Source: Nocardia nova SH22a
GTDB taxonomy: Bacteria > Actinomycetota > Actinomycetes > Mycobacteriales > Mycobacteriaceae
Assembly: GCF_000523235.1 (NCBI RefSeq)
Contig: NZ_CP006850.1
Location: forward strand, 7,502,001 to 7,566,000
Length of the DNA stretch: 64,000 nt
Direction of reading: 5' to 3'
The notes below the pieces were generated by a model. It made no database searches and was not told the origin of the DNA. It was given only the letters and a program-made list of their open reading frames with translations. Numbering within the stretch: the first letter of the stretch is position 1; every line of letters starts with the position of its first letter. The translations under genes were made by a program, and so were the position numbers. Below, piece by piece: positions 45,059 to 52,125 of the stretch.

Positions 45059-45734
45059 GAATCCGGCTTTGATTGTCAACCCCGACGCCTTCACCATTCT
45101 GTGCTTCGGCGACTCCAATACGTTCGGTCAACCATCCGAGGGGAGCGGGCGATTGCCGATCGACGTACGTTGGACAGGGCGGCTTCAGCAACTTCTGGGC
45201 GAGGGATATGCCGTTGTCGAAGAGGGGCTCGGCGGCCGCACCACCGACTTGGATGATCCTGATCGTGACGACCGCAATGGCCGGACGTACTTTCAACCAT
45301 GTCTGCGCAGCCACTCCCCCTTGGACGTGGTGGTCATCATGTTGGGGAACAATGATCTCAAGGCCAAGTTCGGTCGAGAAACAGATGCCGTGGCCACCGC
45401 ACTCGAGGGGTACGTCGACAATATCGAGCGCACGGCATGGACTCGCACAGGTGGAGTTCCGGCGATATTGCTGGTCGGTCCGATCCATATCGACGCCGAC
45501 CAACCCGCATTTACTGAGCAGAGTTCCGAGTACGACGCCGAATCCGTGCGCAAATCGCGGGAACTCGGCGCTGCGATACGCCGCGTCGCAGACAGACGCA
45601 ATCTACTGTTCGCAGACGCGGCTTCCGTCGCACGAGCGGGTGATGACGGAGTACACCTCAGCCGTGATTCACACGAACCACTCGCCAGGCTGATAGCCCA
45701 CGAGATCATCGGGCCGCATCCGCGTGCCACGTAG
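45012..45734 (+). CDS. SGNH/GDSL hydrolase
   Basis: 240 residues if ATG 45012 is used (overlapping the regulator by 47 bases); TTG 45069, with AGGA 9 bases upstream, would give 221 and sits nearer the family start. Catalytic blocks are CFGDSNTFGQ (Ser), GGRTT, MLGNNDLKAKFG and DGVHLSRDSH (Asp-His). Cytosolic arylesterase-like. Likely co-transcribed with the XRE-TPR gene. Confidence 0.8.
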   Translation: MSMSSNISACPSDPFRNPALIVNPDAFTILCFGDSNTFGQPSEGSGRLPIDVRWTGRLQQLLGEGYAVVEEGLGGRTTDLDDPDRDDRNGRTYFQPCLRSHSPLDVVVIMLGNNDLKAKFGRETDAVATALEGYVDNIERTAWTRTGGVPAILLVGPIHIDADQPAFTEQSSEYDAESVRKSRELGAAIRRVADRRNLLFADAASVARAGDDGVHLSRDSHEPLARLIAHEIIGPHPRAT

Positions 45735-45888
45735 AACGCCCACTCCCTGCTGACGATTTGATCCGACCGCTCGAAAAGCGCGCCTCCAGTCGCGGCAAGA
45801 GCGGAATCCGTAACCGAGGCAGGCAAGCTCGCCCGGCGAGTAGAGGTCGCGCAGGGACAGGACCTGCTCTGCCTGCCATCATGTGATC

Positions 45889-46310
45889 ATGACCGGACGC
45901 ACACGGGTGCTGTACGCGATCGTCACGGGTGCATCACCGGCTGGCAGGGTCGGCGAGCTGGTGGCGGCGGCACAGGCTGACGGCTGGGACGTGTGTGTCG
46001 TCGCTTCGCCCAGCGGTGCCCGCTTCATCGACAGCGAGGCATTGGCGGCGCACCCCTGACCTCGAACTCGCTGGCGAAGTGGGCAGCGGGCATCGGCGAC
46101 ACCCTGCCGCTCGCACTGCTGGTGGAGGCGGTCGGTGGTGGGCTGCCCGTGGTGGCTGTTCCGCACGCCAAGCAGGAACAGATGAACTTTCCCGCTGTCC
46201 GCGAGGCGTACACCCGCCTCGCGGACTGGGGCGTGCGATTCGTTCGAATCAGCGACGACAGCGACATCGGGCCGCTGCCCTGGATGGCGGCGCTGAAGGC
46301 ACTCGGCTAG
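45889..46310 (+). pseudogene. Flavoprotein family remnant with internal deletion and frameshift
   Basis: From ATG 45889 one frame gives RVLYAIVTGASPAGRVGELV, then VVASPSGARFID, and stops at 46059. A different frame resumes with NSLAKWAAGIGDTLPLALLV and VVAVPHAKQEQMNFPAVREA to the stop at 46310. These are the start and end of a phosphopantothenoylcysteine-decarboxylase-like flavoprotein; roughly 30 middle residues with the flavin contacts are missing. So the gene is broken. Confidence 0.75.
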
Positions 46311-46361
46311 GTGATGTGTGAGATGTGGCGACTCGCGTGAGCGCCCCCAACCAGGGATCGC

Positions 46362-46374
46362 CGATCCCCCGATA
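46362..46374. promoter_or_regulatory. Motif CGATCCCCCGATA upstream of aldo/keto reductase
   Basis: Second copy of the 13-mer found upstream of the XRE regulator at 42668, here 45 bases before the aldo/keto reductase start, the same distance. This argues that the XRE protein controls both promoters. Confidence 0.6.
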
Positions 46375-46418
46375 AGCGATCTCTGCCGGATCCGAGGATC
46401 GGCGCGCAGGATTCGAGT

Positions 46419-47423
46419 ATGACAACCATCGAGACGACACAACTGGGCAGCACGGGACCGAAAGTCGGGCGCATCGGGCTGGGGGCGATGGGCATGTCGG
46501 GCGCCTACGGGCAGTCCGACGAAAACGAATCGATCGCCACCATCCACGCGGCCCTGGACTCCGGCGCCACTCTCATCGATACCGGCGATTTCTACGGACA
46601 CGGTCACAACGAGGCATTGATCCACCGGGCGCTGGCGCAGCGTCCGCGGGAGGATTACCAGCTCAGCGTGAAATTCGGCGCGCTGCGCGGTCCGGACGGC
46701 AGTTTCGGCGGGGTCGACACCCGCCCGGCCGCGATGCGCAACTTCCTGACCTACTCGTTGCAGCGGCTGGGCGCGGACTACGTCGACATCTATCGTCCGG
46801 CTCGGCTGGATCCGGATGTTCCGATCGAGGACACCGTGGGCGCGATCGCGGAGATGGTCGAGGCGGGCTACGTGCGTCACATCGGCCTGTCGGAGGTCGG
46901 CGCGCAGACCCTGCGGCGAGCCGCGGCGGTCGCGCCGATCGTCGATCTGCAGATCGAGTACGCGCTGATCACACGTGGTATCGAGAGCGAAATCCTGCCG
47001 ACGGCAAGGGAACTCGGCATCGGCATCACCGCCTACGGGGTGCTCTCGCGCGGACTGCTCAGCGATTCGCTGCGCGCGAACCAGACCTTCGCGCCCGACG
47101 ATTTCCGCGCGCACAGCCCGCGATTCCAGGGCGACAACCTCACCACCAATCTGCGGTTGGTCGCGGCACTGTCCGAGATCGCCGAACAACGCGGCGTGAG
47201 CGTGGCGCAGCTGGCCATCGCCTGGGTGCTGAGCCGCGGCGCCGACATCGTGCCGCTGATCGGCGCCCGGCGGGTCGAGCGCTGGTCCGAAGCCGTTGAC
47301 GCACTGGATATTCGGCTGTCGGAACCGGAACTGGCCGCGATCGAGGCGGCGGCCCCCGCGACGGCGGTCGCCGGAGAGCGCTACGCCGCCGCGCAGATGA
47401 CCATGCTCGACAGCGAGCGCTGA
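46419..47423 (+). CDS. Aldo/keto reductase
   Basis: 334 residues. TIM-barrel AKR with DTGDFYGHGHNE (Asp and catalytic Tyr), the Lys in LSVKFGALRG, and GLSEVGAQTLRRAA later. Closest in pattern to AKR13/YakC-type NADPH reductases of small carbonyls. The leader carries the motif shared with the XRE gene. A strong hairpin follows the stop. Confidence 0.88.
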   Translation: MTTIETTQLGSTGPKVGRIGLGAMGMSGAYGQSDENESIATIHAALDSGATLIDTGDFYGHGHNEALIHRALAQRPREDYQLSVKFGALRGPDGSFGGVDTRPAAMRNFLTYSLQRLGADYVDIYRPARLDPDVPIEDTVGAIAEMVEAGYVRHIGLSEVGAQTLRRAAAVAPIVDLQIEYALITRGIESEILPTARELGIGITAYGVLSRGLLSDSLRANQTFAPDDFRAHSPRFQGDNLTTNLRLVAALSEIAEQRGVSVAQLAIAWVLSRGADIVPLIGARRVERWSEAVDALDIRLSEPELAAIEAAAPATAVAGERYAAAQMTMLDSER

Positions 47424-47430
47424 AACCGTT

Positions 47431-47462
47431 CCGGCCCCGCGGACTACTTCCGGCGGGGCCGG
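47431..47462. terminator. Hairpin terminator after aldo/keto reductase
   Basis: CCGGCCCCGC at 47431-47440 pairs with GCGGGGCCGG at 47453-47462. It overlaps the last codons of the convergent thioesterase gene and can serve both directions. Confidence 0.65.
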
Positions 47463-47914
47463 ATCACCGCGGTGAAACTTGCCGCGGCGACGGATTTCCC
47501 GGTGCTGTCGGTGATGTCGACGGGCATCGCCAGTTCGATCGGTCGCTGCGCGGCGATATCGGCGCGGACCTGTTCCAGCTCGGCGGCGCCGATTTCCGAG
47601 GTGGCGCGGAACGGGCCCGCCTCCCCCTTGGCTCGGGCCAGGTATTCGATCCGCCCATCGCGCGCGACGATGAAGGTCTCCCCCATCAGATCGACGATGC
47701 CCGAGATCGAGGCGCCCATCGCGGCCGTCTCGGCGAGGCCGAACAGGATCGCGGCGTGCACATCACCGTTGTGATTGAGATGTTCCGGCTTCGAGGCCAT
47801 GCTCACCACATTGCGGCCGGGCAGATACTCCACCCCTTCCACCCCCGCGAACTGGATGAATCCCAGCTTCTGAAATCCGGCCATCACCAGCTCGCCCATG
47901 GCTGCGTGGTCCAT
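47444..47914 (-). CDS. Hot-dog thioesterase, PaaI/DUF4442-like
   Basis: 156 residues from ATG 47914 (GGGAG upstream). HLNHNGDVHAAILFGLAETA is the usual active-site loop and helix of PaaI/YiiD-like thioesterases, and FTAVIRPRRK the last strand. It would hydrolyse an acyl-CoA; substrate unknown. Confidence 0.8.
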   Translation of the reverse strand: MDHAAMGELVMAGFQKLGFIQFAGVEGVEYLPGRNVVSMASKPEHLNHNGDVHAAILFGLAETAAMGASISGIVDLMGETFIVARDGRIEYLARAKGEAGPFRATSEIGAAELEQVRADIAAQRPIELAMPVDITDSTGKSVAAASFTAVIRPRRK

Positions 47915-48138
47915 CGCATCTCCCGTCGCGCACAAAAATGAAACGTGTTCCACTTTTTTACTCTGTACGAGCGTCGGCTGTCCACAGCCCGCGCGACATC
48001 CCCCGGGCGCACTGCCCGAAAAATCCGAAAACAAGGATGTTCAGAAACGCCTATGTTTGACTAAGCTTCATGCCACTGCGCTGAGTACGGCAGGACAACC
48101 ACCGGGTCCGCGGATCCACGATGCATGAGGAACAGTTC

Positions 48139-48276
48139 ATGAACGCCTTTATCGCCCTGATCGACTCCCAGTCCTCCAACTCGGTCGAGACCTCCACCGT
48201 CTTCAGCAACATCATGAACATGTTCATCACCGGATCGGCGGGCTCCACCTCGAACGGCGGCGGCATCTTCGGCTGA
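48139..48276 (+). CDS. 45-aa orphan protein with hydrophobic core and Gly/Ser tail
   Basis: Small gene from ATG 48139 with AGGAA 8 bases upstream; an in-frame ATG at 48121 would add six residues. The product starts NAFIALIDSQSSNSVETS, continues with a semi-hydrophobic helix FSNIMNMFITG and ends in a polar tail SAGSTSNGGGIFG. No Cys, no signal peptide. It could be a small membrane-associated protein or a precursor peptide whose tail is processed. The nearest gene is a convergent AraC regulator; no modifying enzyme is adjacent. Confidence 0.55.
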   Translation: MNAFIALIDSQSSNSVETSTVFSNIMNMFITGSAGSTSNGGGIFG

Positions 48277-48358
48277 ACGACCCCCACACTTCGGGACCCC
48301 ACGTCCCGAGACCATCGGCCCGCCCCGACCACCCATGCAGGAGGCGGGCCGATCGGCG

Positions 48359-49300
48359 TCACCCCCGCAGTTGCCCGGGCGTGGTGCCGAATCGCCGCCG
48401 GAACGCCTTCGTGAAACCACCGGCCGTGCCGAATCCCAGATCCGCCGCGATATCGGCGATGCTGCGATGCCGGTAGGCCGGATTGCGCAGGCGATCCCGG
48501 GCCAGTAGCAGCCGCTGTTCGCGAATGACCTCGCTGGGCGTGGTACCGGCCTGGCTGAATGCCAGCTGCAGCTGACGCAGCGACCACCCCAGCTCCGCCG
48601 CCACGCGAGCACCGGTGAGTTCCGGATCGGCCGCGTGGGCGCGGATATGACGTCGTGCCGACTCTTCCACCTGGGCCAGCTGCCCGGGCGAGCTCGGCGG
48701 TTCGCCGAGAATCTGCATACAGAGCAGATCCACCAATTGCTCTGCGACGGTGTCGAATTGAATATCCGTGAGCGCGGCGCGTTCCGAATACAAGGTATTC
48801 ACCACGGCACCGGCCACCCCGCCGAGGCCCCGGGACAGGTCCAGCGGGCGCGGCGGTGGATTCACCCGATGCAGCCGATGCCGGATCTCCGTATGCGAAA
48901 TGGTGACGATGAGCCCGCGCGAGCCGTCGCCCATCGACATCGCGAACGGCTCGTCGGTCGACACCAGGCAGGCCGCGCCCGGGGCCAGCACACCGTGATC
49001 ATCGTGGTGCCGGAAGGCCAGTGAACCGGTCAGCGGCACCAGTAAACGGAAATCGGGATCGGGATCGGCGCGAATGAATTTCGGACTGCGCACATAGGTC
49101 ACCGCATCGGAATCCCAGCCGACCAGCTGATAGGAATCGGTACGCCGCAGCGAGGTCCGGCCGCGGAAATCCGTGGACTGCGGAAAGCGGAAACCGAGCC
49201 TGCATTGATACGAACCGATCAGATTCGTCCAGTAATCGATCCGCTCGTGCGGTTCGATCGCACTCGTGGCGGATTCGGCGGTGGTCATCGGCACAATCAT
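48359..49300 (-). CDS. AraC family transcriptional regulator (AraC-binding-like N-terminus)
   Basis: 313 residues from ATG 49300 (GGGAG 7 bases upstream), or 49288. The N-terminal cupin-like half (RLLVPLTGSLAFRHHDDHG) is followed by two helix-turn-helix units: GARVAAELGWSLRQLQLAF and SIADIAADLGFGTAGGFTKA. Matches the AraC/FeaR-type activators of catabolic operons. The divergent cupin gene 169 bases away is a likely target. Confidence 0.87.
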   Translation of the reverse strand: MIVPMTTAESATSAIEPHERIDYWTNLIGSYQCRLGFRFPQSTDFRGRTSLRRTDSYQLVGWDSDAVTYVRSPKFIRADPDPDFRLLVPLTGSLAFRHHDDHGVLAPGAACLVSTDEPFAMSMGDGSRGLIVTISHTEIRHRLHRVNPPPRPLDLSRGLGGVAGAVVNTLYSERAALTDIQFDTVAEQLVDLLCMQILGEPPSSPGQLAQVEESARRHIRAHAADPELTGARVAAELGWSLRQLQLAFSQAGTTPSEVIREQRLLLARDRLRNPAYRHRSIADIAADLGFGTAGGFTKAFRRRFGTTPGQLRG

Positions 49301-49468
49301 CGCCCGTCTCCCGGTTCTGCGCACAAGAAACATACCCCTGCGTCTCAGGACATGCGCCCTGGTCACACCGGTCGTTACCGTCCCGGAACAGCTGATGTCT
49401 GGATCGAACTGTGTGACAACGGATATCGACGGCTCAGCGTTCGACAGCGGATCTTCGGGAGGTTTCCA

Positions 49469-50011
49469 ATGCGCAGAATCGTGGTCGGCGGACAGGGCCG
49501 GGTGCTGTCCGACGAGAGTGTCGACCCGCTCACCCTGGCGCTGCTGCCCGGCGCCGAGATCTACCGGATGTGGGAGCTCGACGAGTTGCCCGCACTTCCG
49601 GTCGACTCGATGCCGTCCGGCGCCGACACCAGCTATTTCCCCGGCCCCGGCGGGGTGCGCTTCGGATTCATCTCGGTTCCGCCCGGGCTGAGTTACGAAC
49701 CCGATCCCGGCCTGCCGGAGGAGTCGCTGGCCGAGGTGATGGCCGAGGCCGAGGCCAAACTGCCCGGCATGATGGCGGCCTTCGATCCGGAACGTCCCGG
49801 CGCCCACGCCACCGAGAGCATCGACTTCGTCGTGGTGCTCAGCGGTCAGGGCCGGATGCGATTGGGCGACGGCGAGGATGTGCTGTTGCGGCCGGGCGAC
49901 AGCATCGTCCAGCACGGCACTTCGCACGCGTGGTTCAACGACGGCACCGAACCGTTCGTGTTCTGCTACACCCTGTGCGGCGTCGACCGCAACACCACGC
50001 CGCAGCGATGA
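49469..50011 (+). CDS. Cupin-domain protein
   Basis: 180 residues from ATG 49469 with GGAGG 6 bases upstream. The C-terminal cupin has VVVLSGQGRMRLGDGEDVLL and GDSIVQHGTSHAWFNDG; the first motif lacks the usual two His, so metal binding may rely on the later His pair. Divergent from the AraC gene and coupled to the next gene (ATGA). Confidence 0.78.
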   Translation: MRRIVVGGQGRVLSDESVDPLTLALLPGAEIYRMWELDELPALPVDSMPSGADTSYFPGPGGVRFGFISVPPGLSYEPDPGLPEESLAEVMAEAEAKLPGMMAAFDPERPGAHATESIDFVVVLSGQGRMRLGDGEDVLLRPGDSIVQHGTSHAWFNDGTEPFVFCYTLCGVDRNTTPQR

Positions 50012-50472
50012 GAATCATCGCAAACCGTTGGCGCAGTTTCGAATACACGCCGATGGCGGCCGGGCCGTGCGCGGTCCCGTTGCCGCCCGCGGCCGTGGGC
50101 GTTCCGAAGGTGTTCCTCGACTGCCTGCTGCTGCGGATCGTCGTCGAGCCGGGCGACTTCCCGCTCGGCGGCGATACCGCCGAATGCCTGCACGACCTGT
50201 GCCTGAGCACACGGACCGGGGCCGTGGTGATCGGTGCGACTCCGCACTGGGCCGGGCGAGGTGACGCGGCCGACGTCCTGGCGCCGGTCGCCGACACCCT
50301 CGACGTCCTGGCCGGTCTCGCCGAACGCCTGACCGATCTGGGCGAGCGGGTTCATCTGCTGCCCTTCGGGTGGAATCTGGCCTACCGGACGAATGCGGAA
50401 ATGCGGCGTCCCAGACCGCATTGCCCGCACGTACCGCTACGGGCGCGTTCCGGCCGTCACCGGCGAGCTTGA
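50008..50472 (+). CDS. Hypothetical protein coupled to a cupin gene
   Basis: 154 residues. ATG overlaps the cupin stop. Contains PKVFLDCLLLRIVVEPGDFP and a helix DVLAGLAERLTDLG; the tail is strongly basic (RARSGRHRRA). No family recognised. Because it is coupled to the cupin gene it probably shares its pathway. Confidence 0.55.
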   Translation: MRIIANRWRSFEYTPMAAGPCAVPLPPAAVGVPKVFLDCLLLRIVVEPGDFPLGGDTAECLHDLCLSTRTGAVVIGATPHWAGRGDAADVLAPVADTLDVLAGLAERLTDLGERVHLLPFGWNLAYRTNAEMRRPRPHCPHVPLRARSGRHRRA

Positions 50473-50505
50473 CCTTCAGGTCGGACGAAGCTTCATGATG
50501 AGGCG

Positions 50506-51561
50506 GTGCCGAATTCGGATTTGACGACGATCGGGGCGTTCGCGCGGGCCAGCGGGCTCACCGCGAGCGCCCTGCGCTTCTACGCGGATTCCGGGCTGCT
50601 GATCCCGGCACTGGTCGATCCGGACTCCGGATACCGGTACTACGCCGACGATCAGCTCGCCCGCGCGGTCGCGATCCGGGAGTTGCGGGAGATCGGCATG
50701 CCGCTGGACACGATCGCGCAGGTGCTCGACGCGGACGCCGACACCGCGGCGCTACTGGTCGACGACCATGTCGCGGACATCGAGCAGCGGGCGCATCGGG
50801 CGCGTGAGCGCGCGGCCGGGATCAAGGTGGCGCTGGGCGACCGGGACGCACGGATGCTCGCGACGGTCAGCGGGCCGGTCTTCGCGACGGCGGTCGAGCA
50901 GATTCTCGCCGCCACCGGGTCCGATCCCGGCCATCCCGTCCTGGGCGGGGTGCGCCTCGAAATCTCCGCCGAGGCACTGACTCTCACCGCGACCGACCGC
51001 TACCGGCTCTCGACCCGCACCCTGGTCCCCGATCTCCCGGGCGCCGACTGGGCGGCCACGGTCGACGGCGCCGATCTGCGGCAGGCCGTCCCCGAGATCC
51101 GGCGCCATCACCGTATCGGGCTGGCGGCCGGGCCCCGGTCCCTGCTGTTGCGCTCGGGGACCACACCCGTCCGGACCTGCCGGATACTCAGCGATCCCTT
51201 CCCCGATCACCGTCTGCTGCTGGACTCGCTCGCGACACCTCGCACGCGCCTCGTCACGCCCCAGGAGGCGTTGATCCGCGCACTGGAATCCCAACGGGAA
51301 CACCATGTTCTGCTGTCGGTGTCACCGGGCGGGGTCACGTTGTCGGCCACGCCGCTTCCGGCGAATGTGACCGGTCCGGACGTCACGCTCGCCTTCGACC
51401 TCACCACCCTGTACCCGGCCGTCGTCACCGCCATCGGACCCGACGCGATGATCGATATCGCCGGTCCGGACGAGCCGGTGGTGATCCGCTCCGCCGACGA
51501 CGGCGACCTCACCACGCTCGCGATGCCCGTCGCGATCCCCACCCGAGAGGACTCCCGATGA
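50506..51561 (+). CDS. MerR regulator fused to a DnaN-like sliding-clamp domain
   Basis: 351 residues from GTG 50506. Residues 5-105 are a MerR DNA-binding domain (TIGAFARASGLTASALRFYA, then DPDSGYRYYADDQL) with dimer helix. Residues 120-345 read as two DNA-polymerase III beta-clamp domains: FATAVEQILAATGSDPGHPV with TLTATDRYRLSTR, then CRILSDPFPDHRLLLD, RLVTPQEALIRALE and the end VVIRSADDGDLTTLAMPVAI. The clamp part replaces the usual effector domain. It could sense DNA replication or damage, or just reuse the fold for ligand binding. Coupled to the next gene. Confidence 0.82.
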   Translation: MPNSDLTTIGAFARASGLTASALRFYADSGLLIPALVDPDSGYRYYADDQLARAVAIRELREIGMPLDTIAQVLDADADTAALLVDDHVADIEQRAHRARERAAGIKVALGDRDARMLATVSGPVFATAVEQILAATGSDPGHPVLGGVRLEISAEALTLTATDRYRLSTRTLVPDLPGADWAATVDGADLRQAVPEIRRHHRIGLAAGPRSLLLRSGTTPVRTCRILSDPFPDHRLLLDSLATPRTRLVTPQEALIRALESQREHHVLLSVSPGGVTLSATPLPANVTGPDVTLAFDLTTLYPAVVTAIGPDAMIDIAGPDEPVVIRSADDGDLTTLAMPVAIPTREDSR

Positions 51562-52067
51562 CCACCACCCCGCCGTCCGGCGACCCGACCATGGCCGCGA
51601 TCACCGCCGCGGTCGAACGCGGACAGGCCGGTGAGATCGACCGTGCGCGTGGCGATCTCACCGAGCTGTGGACCACCATCGGCCCGGCCGGTGACGCCTT
51701 CCACCGCTGCACACTGGCGCACTTTCTGGCCGACCTCCAGCCCGATCCCGCCCAGGCGCTGGTTTGGGACATCCGGGCCCTGGACGCCGCCGAGACGCTG
51801 ACCGACGCGCGGGTGCGCGATTATCACGACGATTTGCGTATCGCTGGATTCCACCCCTCGCTGCGGCTGAACATCGCCGACAACTTCCGGCGGCTGGGCT
51901 CGTTCGACGCCGCGGCCGATCAGCTGGAAGCGGCCCGGCAGCAACTCGGCGCACTGGCCGACGACGCCTACGGCCGCGGCATCCGGCAGGCGATCGACGA
52001 CAGCGCCGACATGATCGCGCGCCGCTCCACCGCACGCCGGGAATCCGCACCCGGCGTCACCTCTTGA
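51558..52067 (+). CDS. Hypothetical TPR-like partner of the MerR-clamp protein
   Basis: 169 residues, all helical. ATG overlaps the MerR-clamp stop. GDAFHRCTLAHFLADLQPD and LRLNIADNFRRLGSFDAAAD look like tetratricopeptide-type pairs. No enzyme motif. The constant coupling suggests it binds or modulates the regulator. Confidence 0.6.
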   Translation: MTTTPPSGDPTMAAITAAVERGQAGEIDRARGDLTELWTTIGPAGDAFHRCTLAHFLADLQPDPAQALVWDIRALDAAETLTDARVRDYHDDLRIAGFHPSLRLNIADNFRRLGSFDAAADQLEAARQQLGALADDAYGRGIRQAIDDSADMIARRSTARRESAPGVTS

Positions 52068-52125
52068 AAGCCCCTGCGGCGCAGGATTTTCTATGCCGCG
52101 AGTTGTCCACACCCCTCCCCAGGCG

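Noticed and set aside
48139..48276. The 45-aa gene taken as the mycofactocin precursor MftA
   Set aside because: MftA ends with a conserved Val-Tyr preceded by Gly and Cys; this peptide ends GGGIFG and has no Cys.
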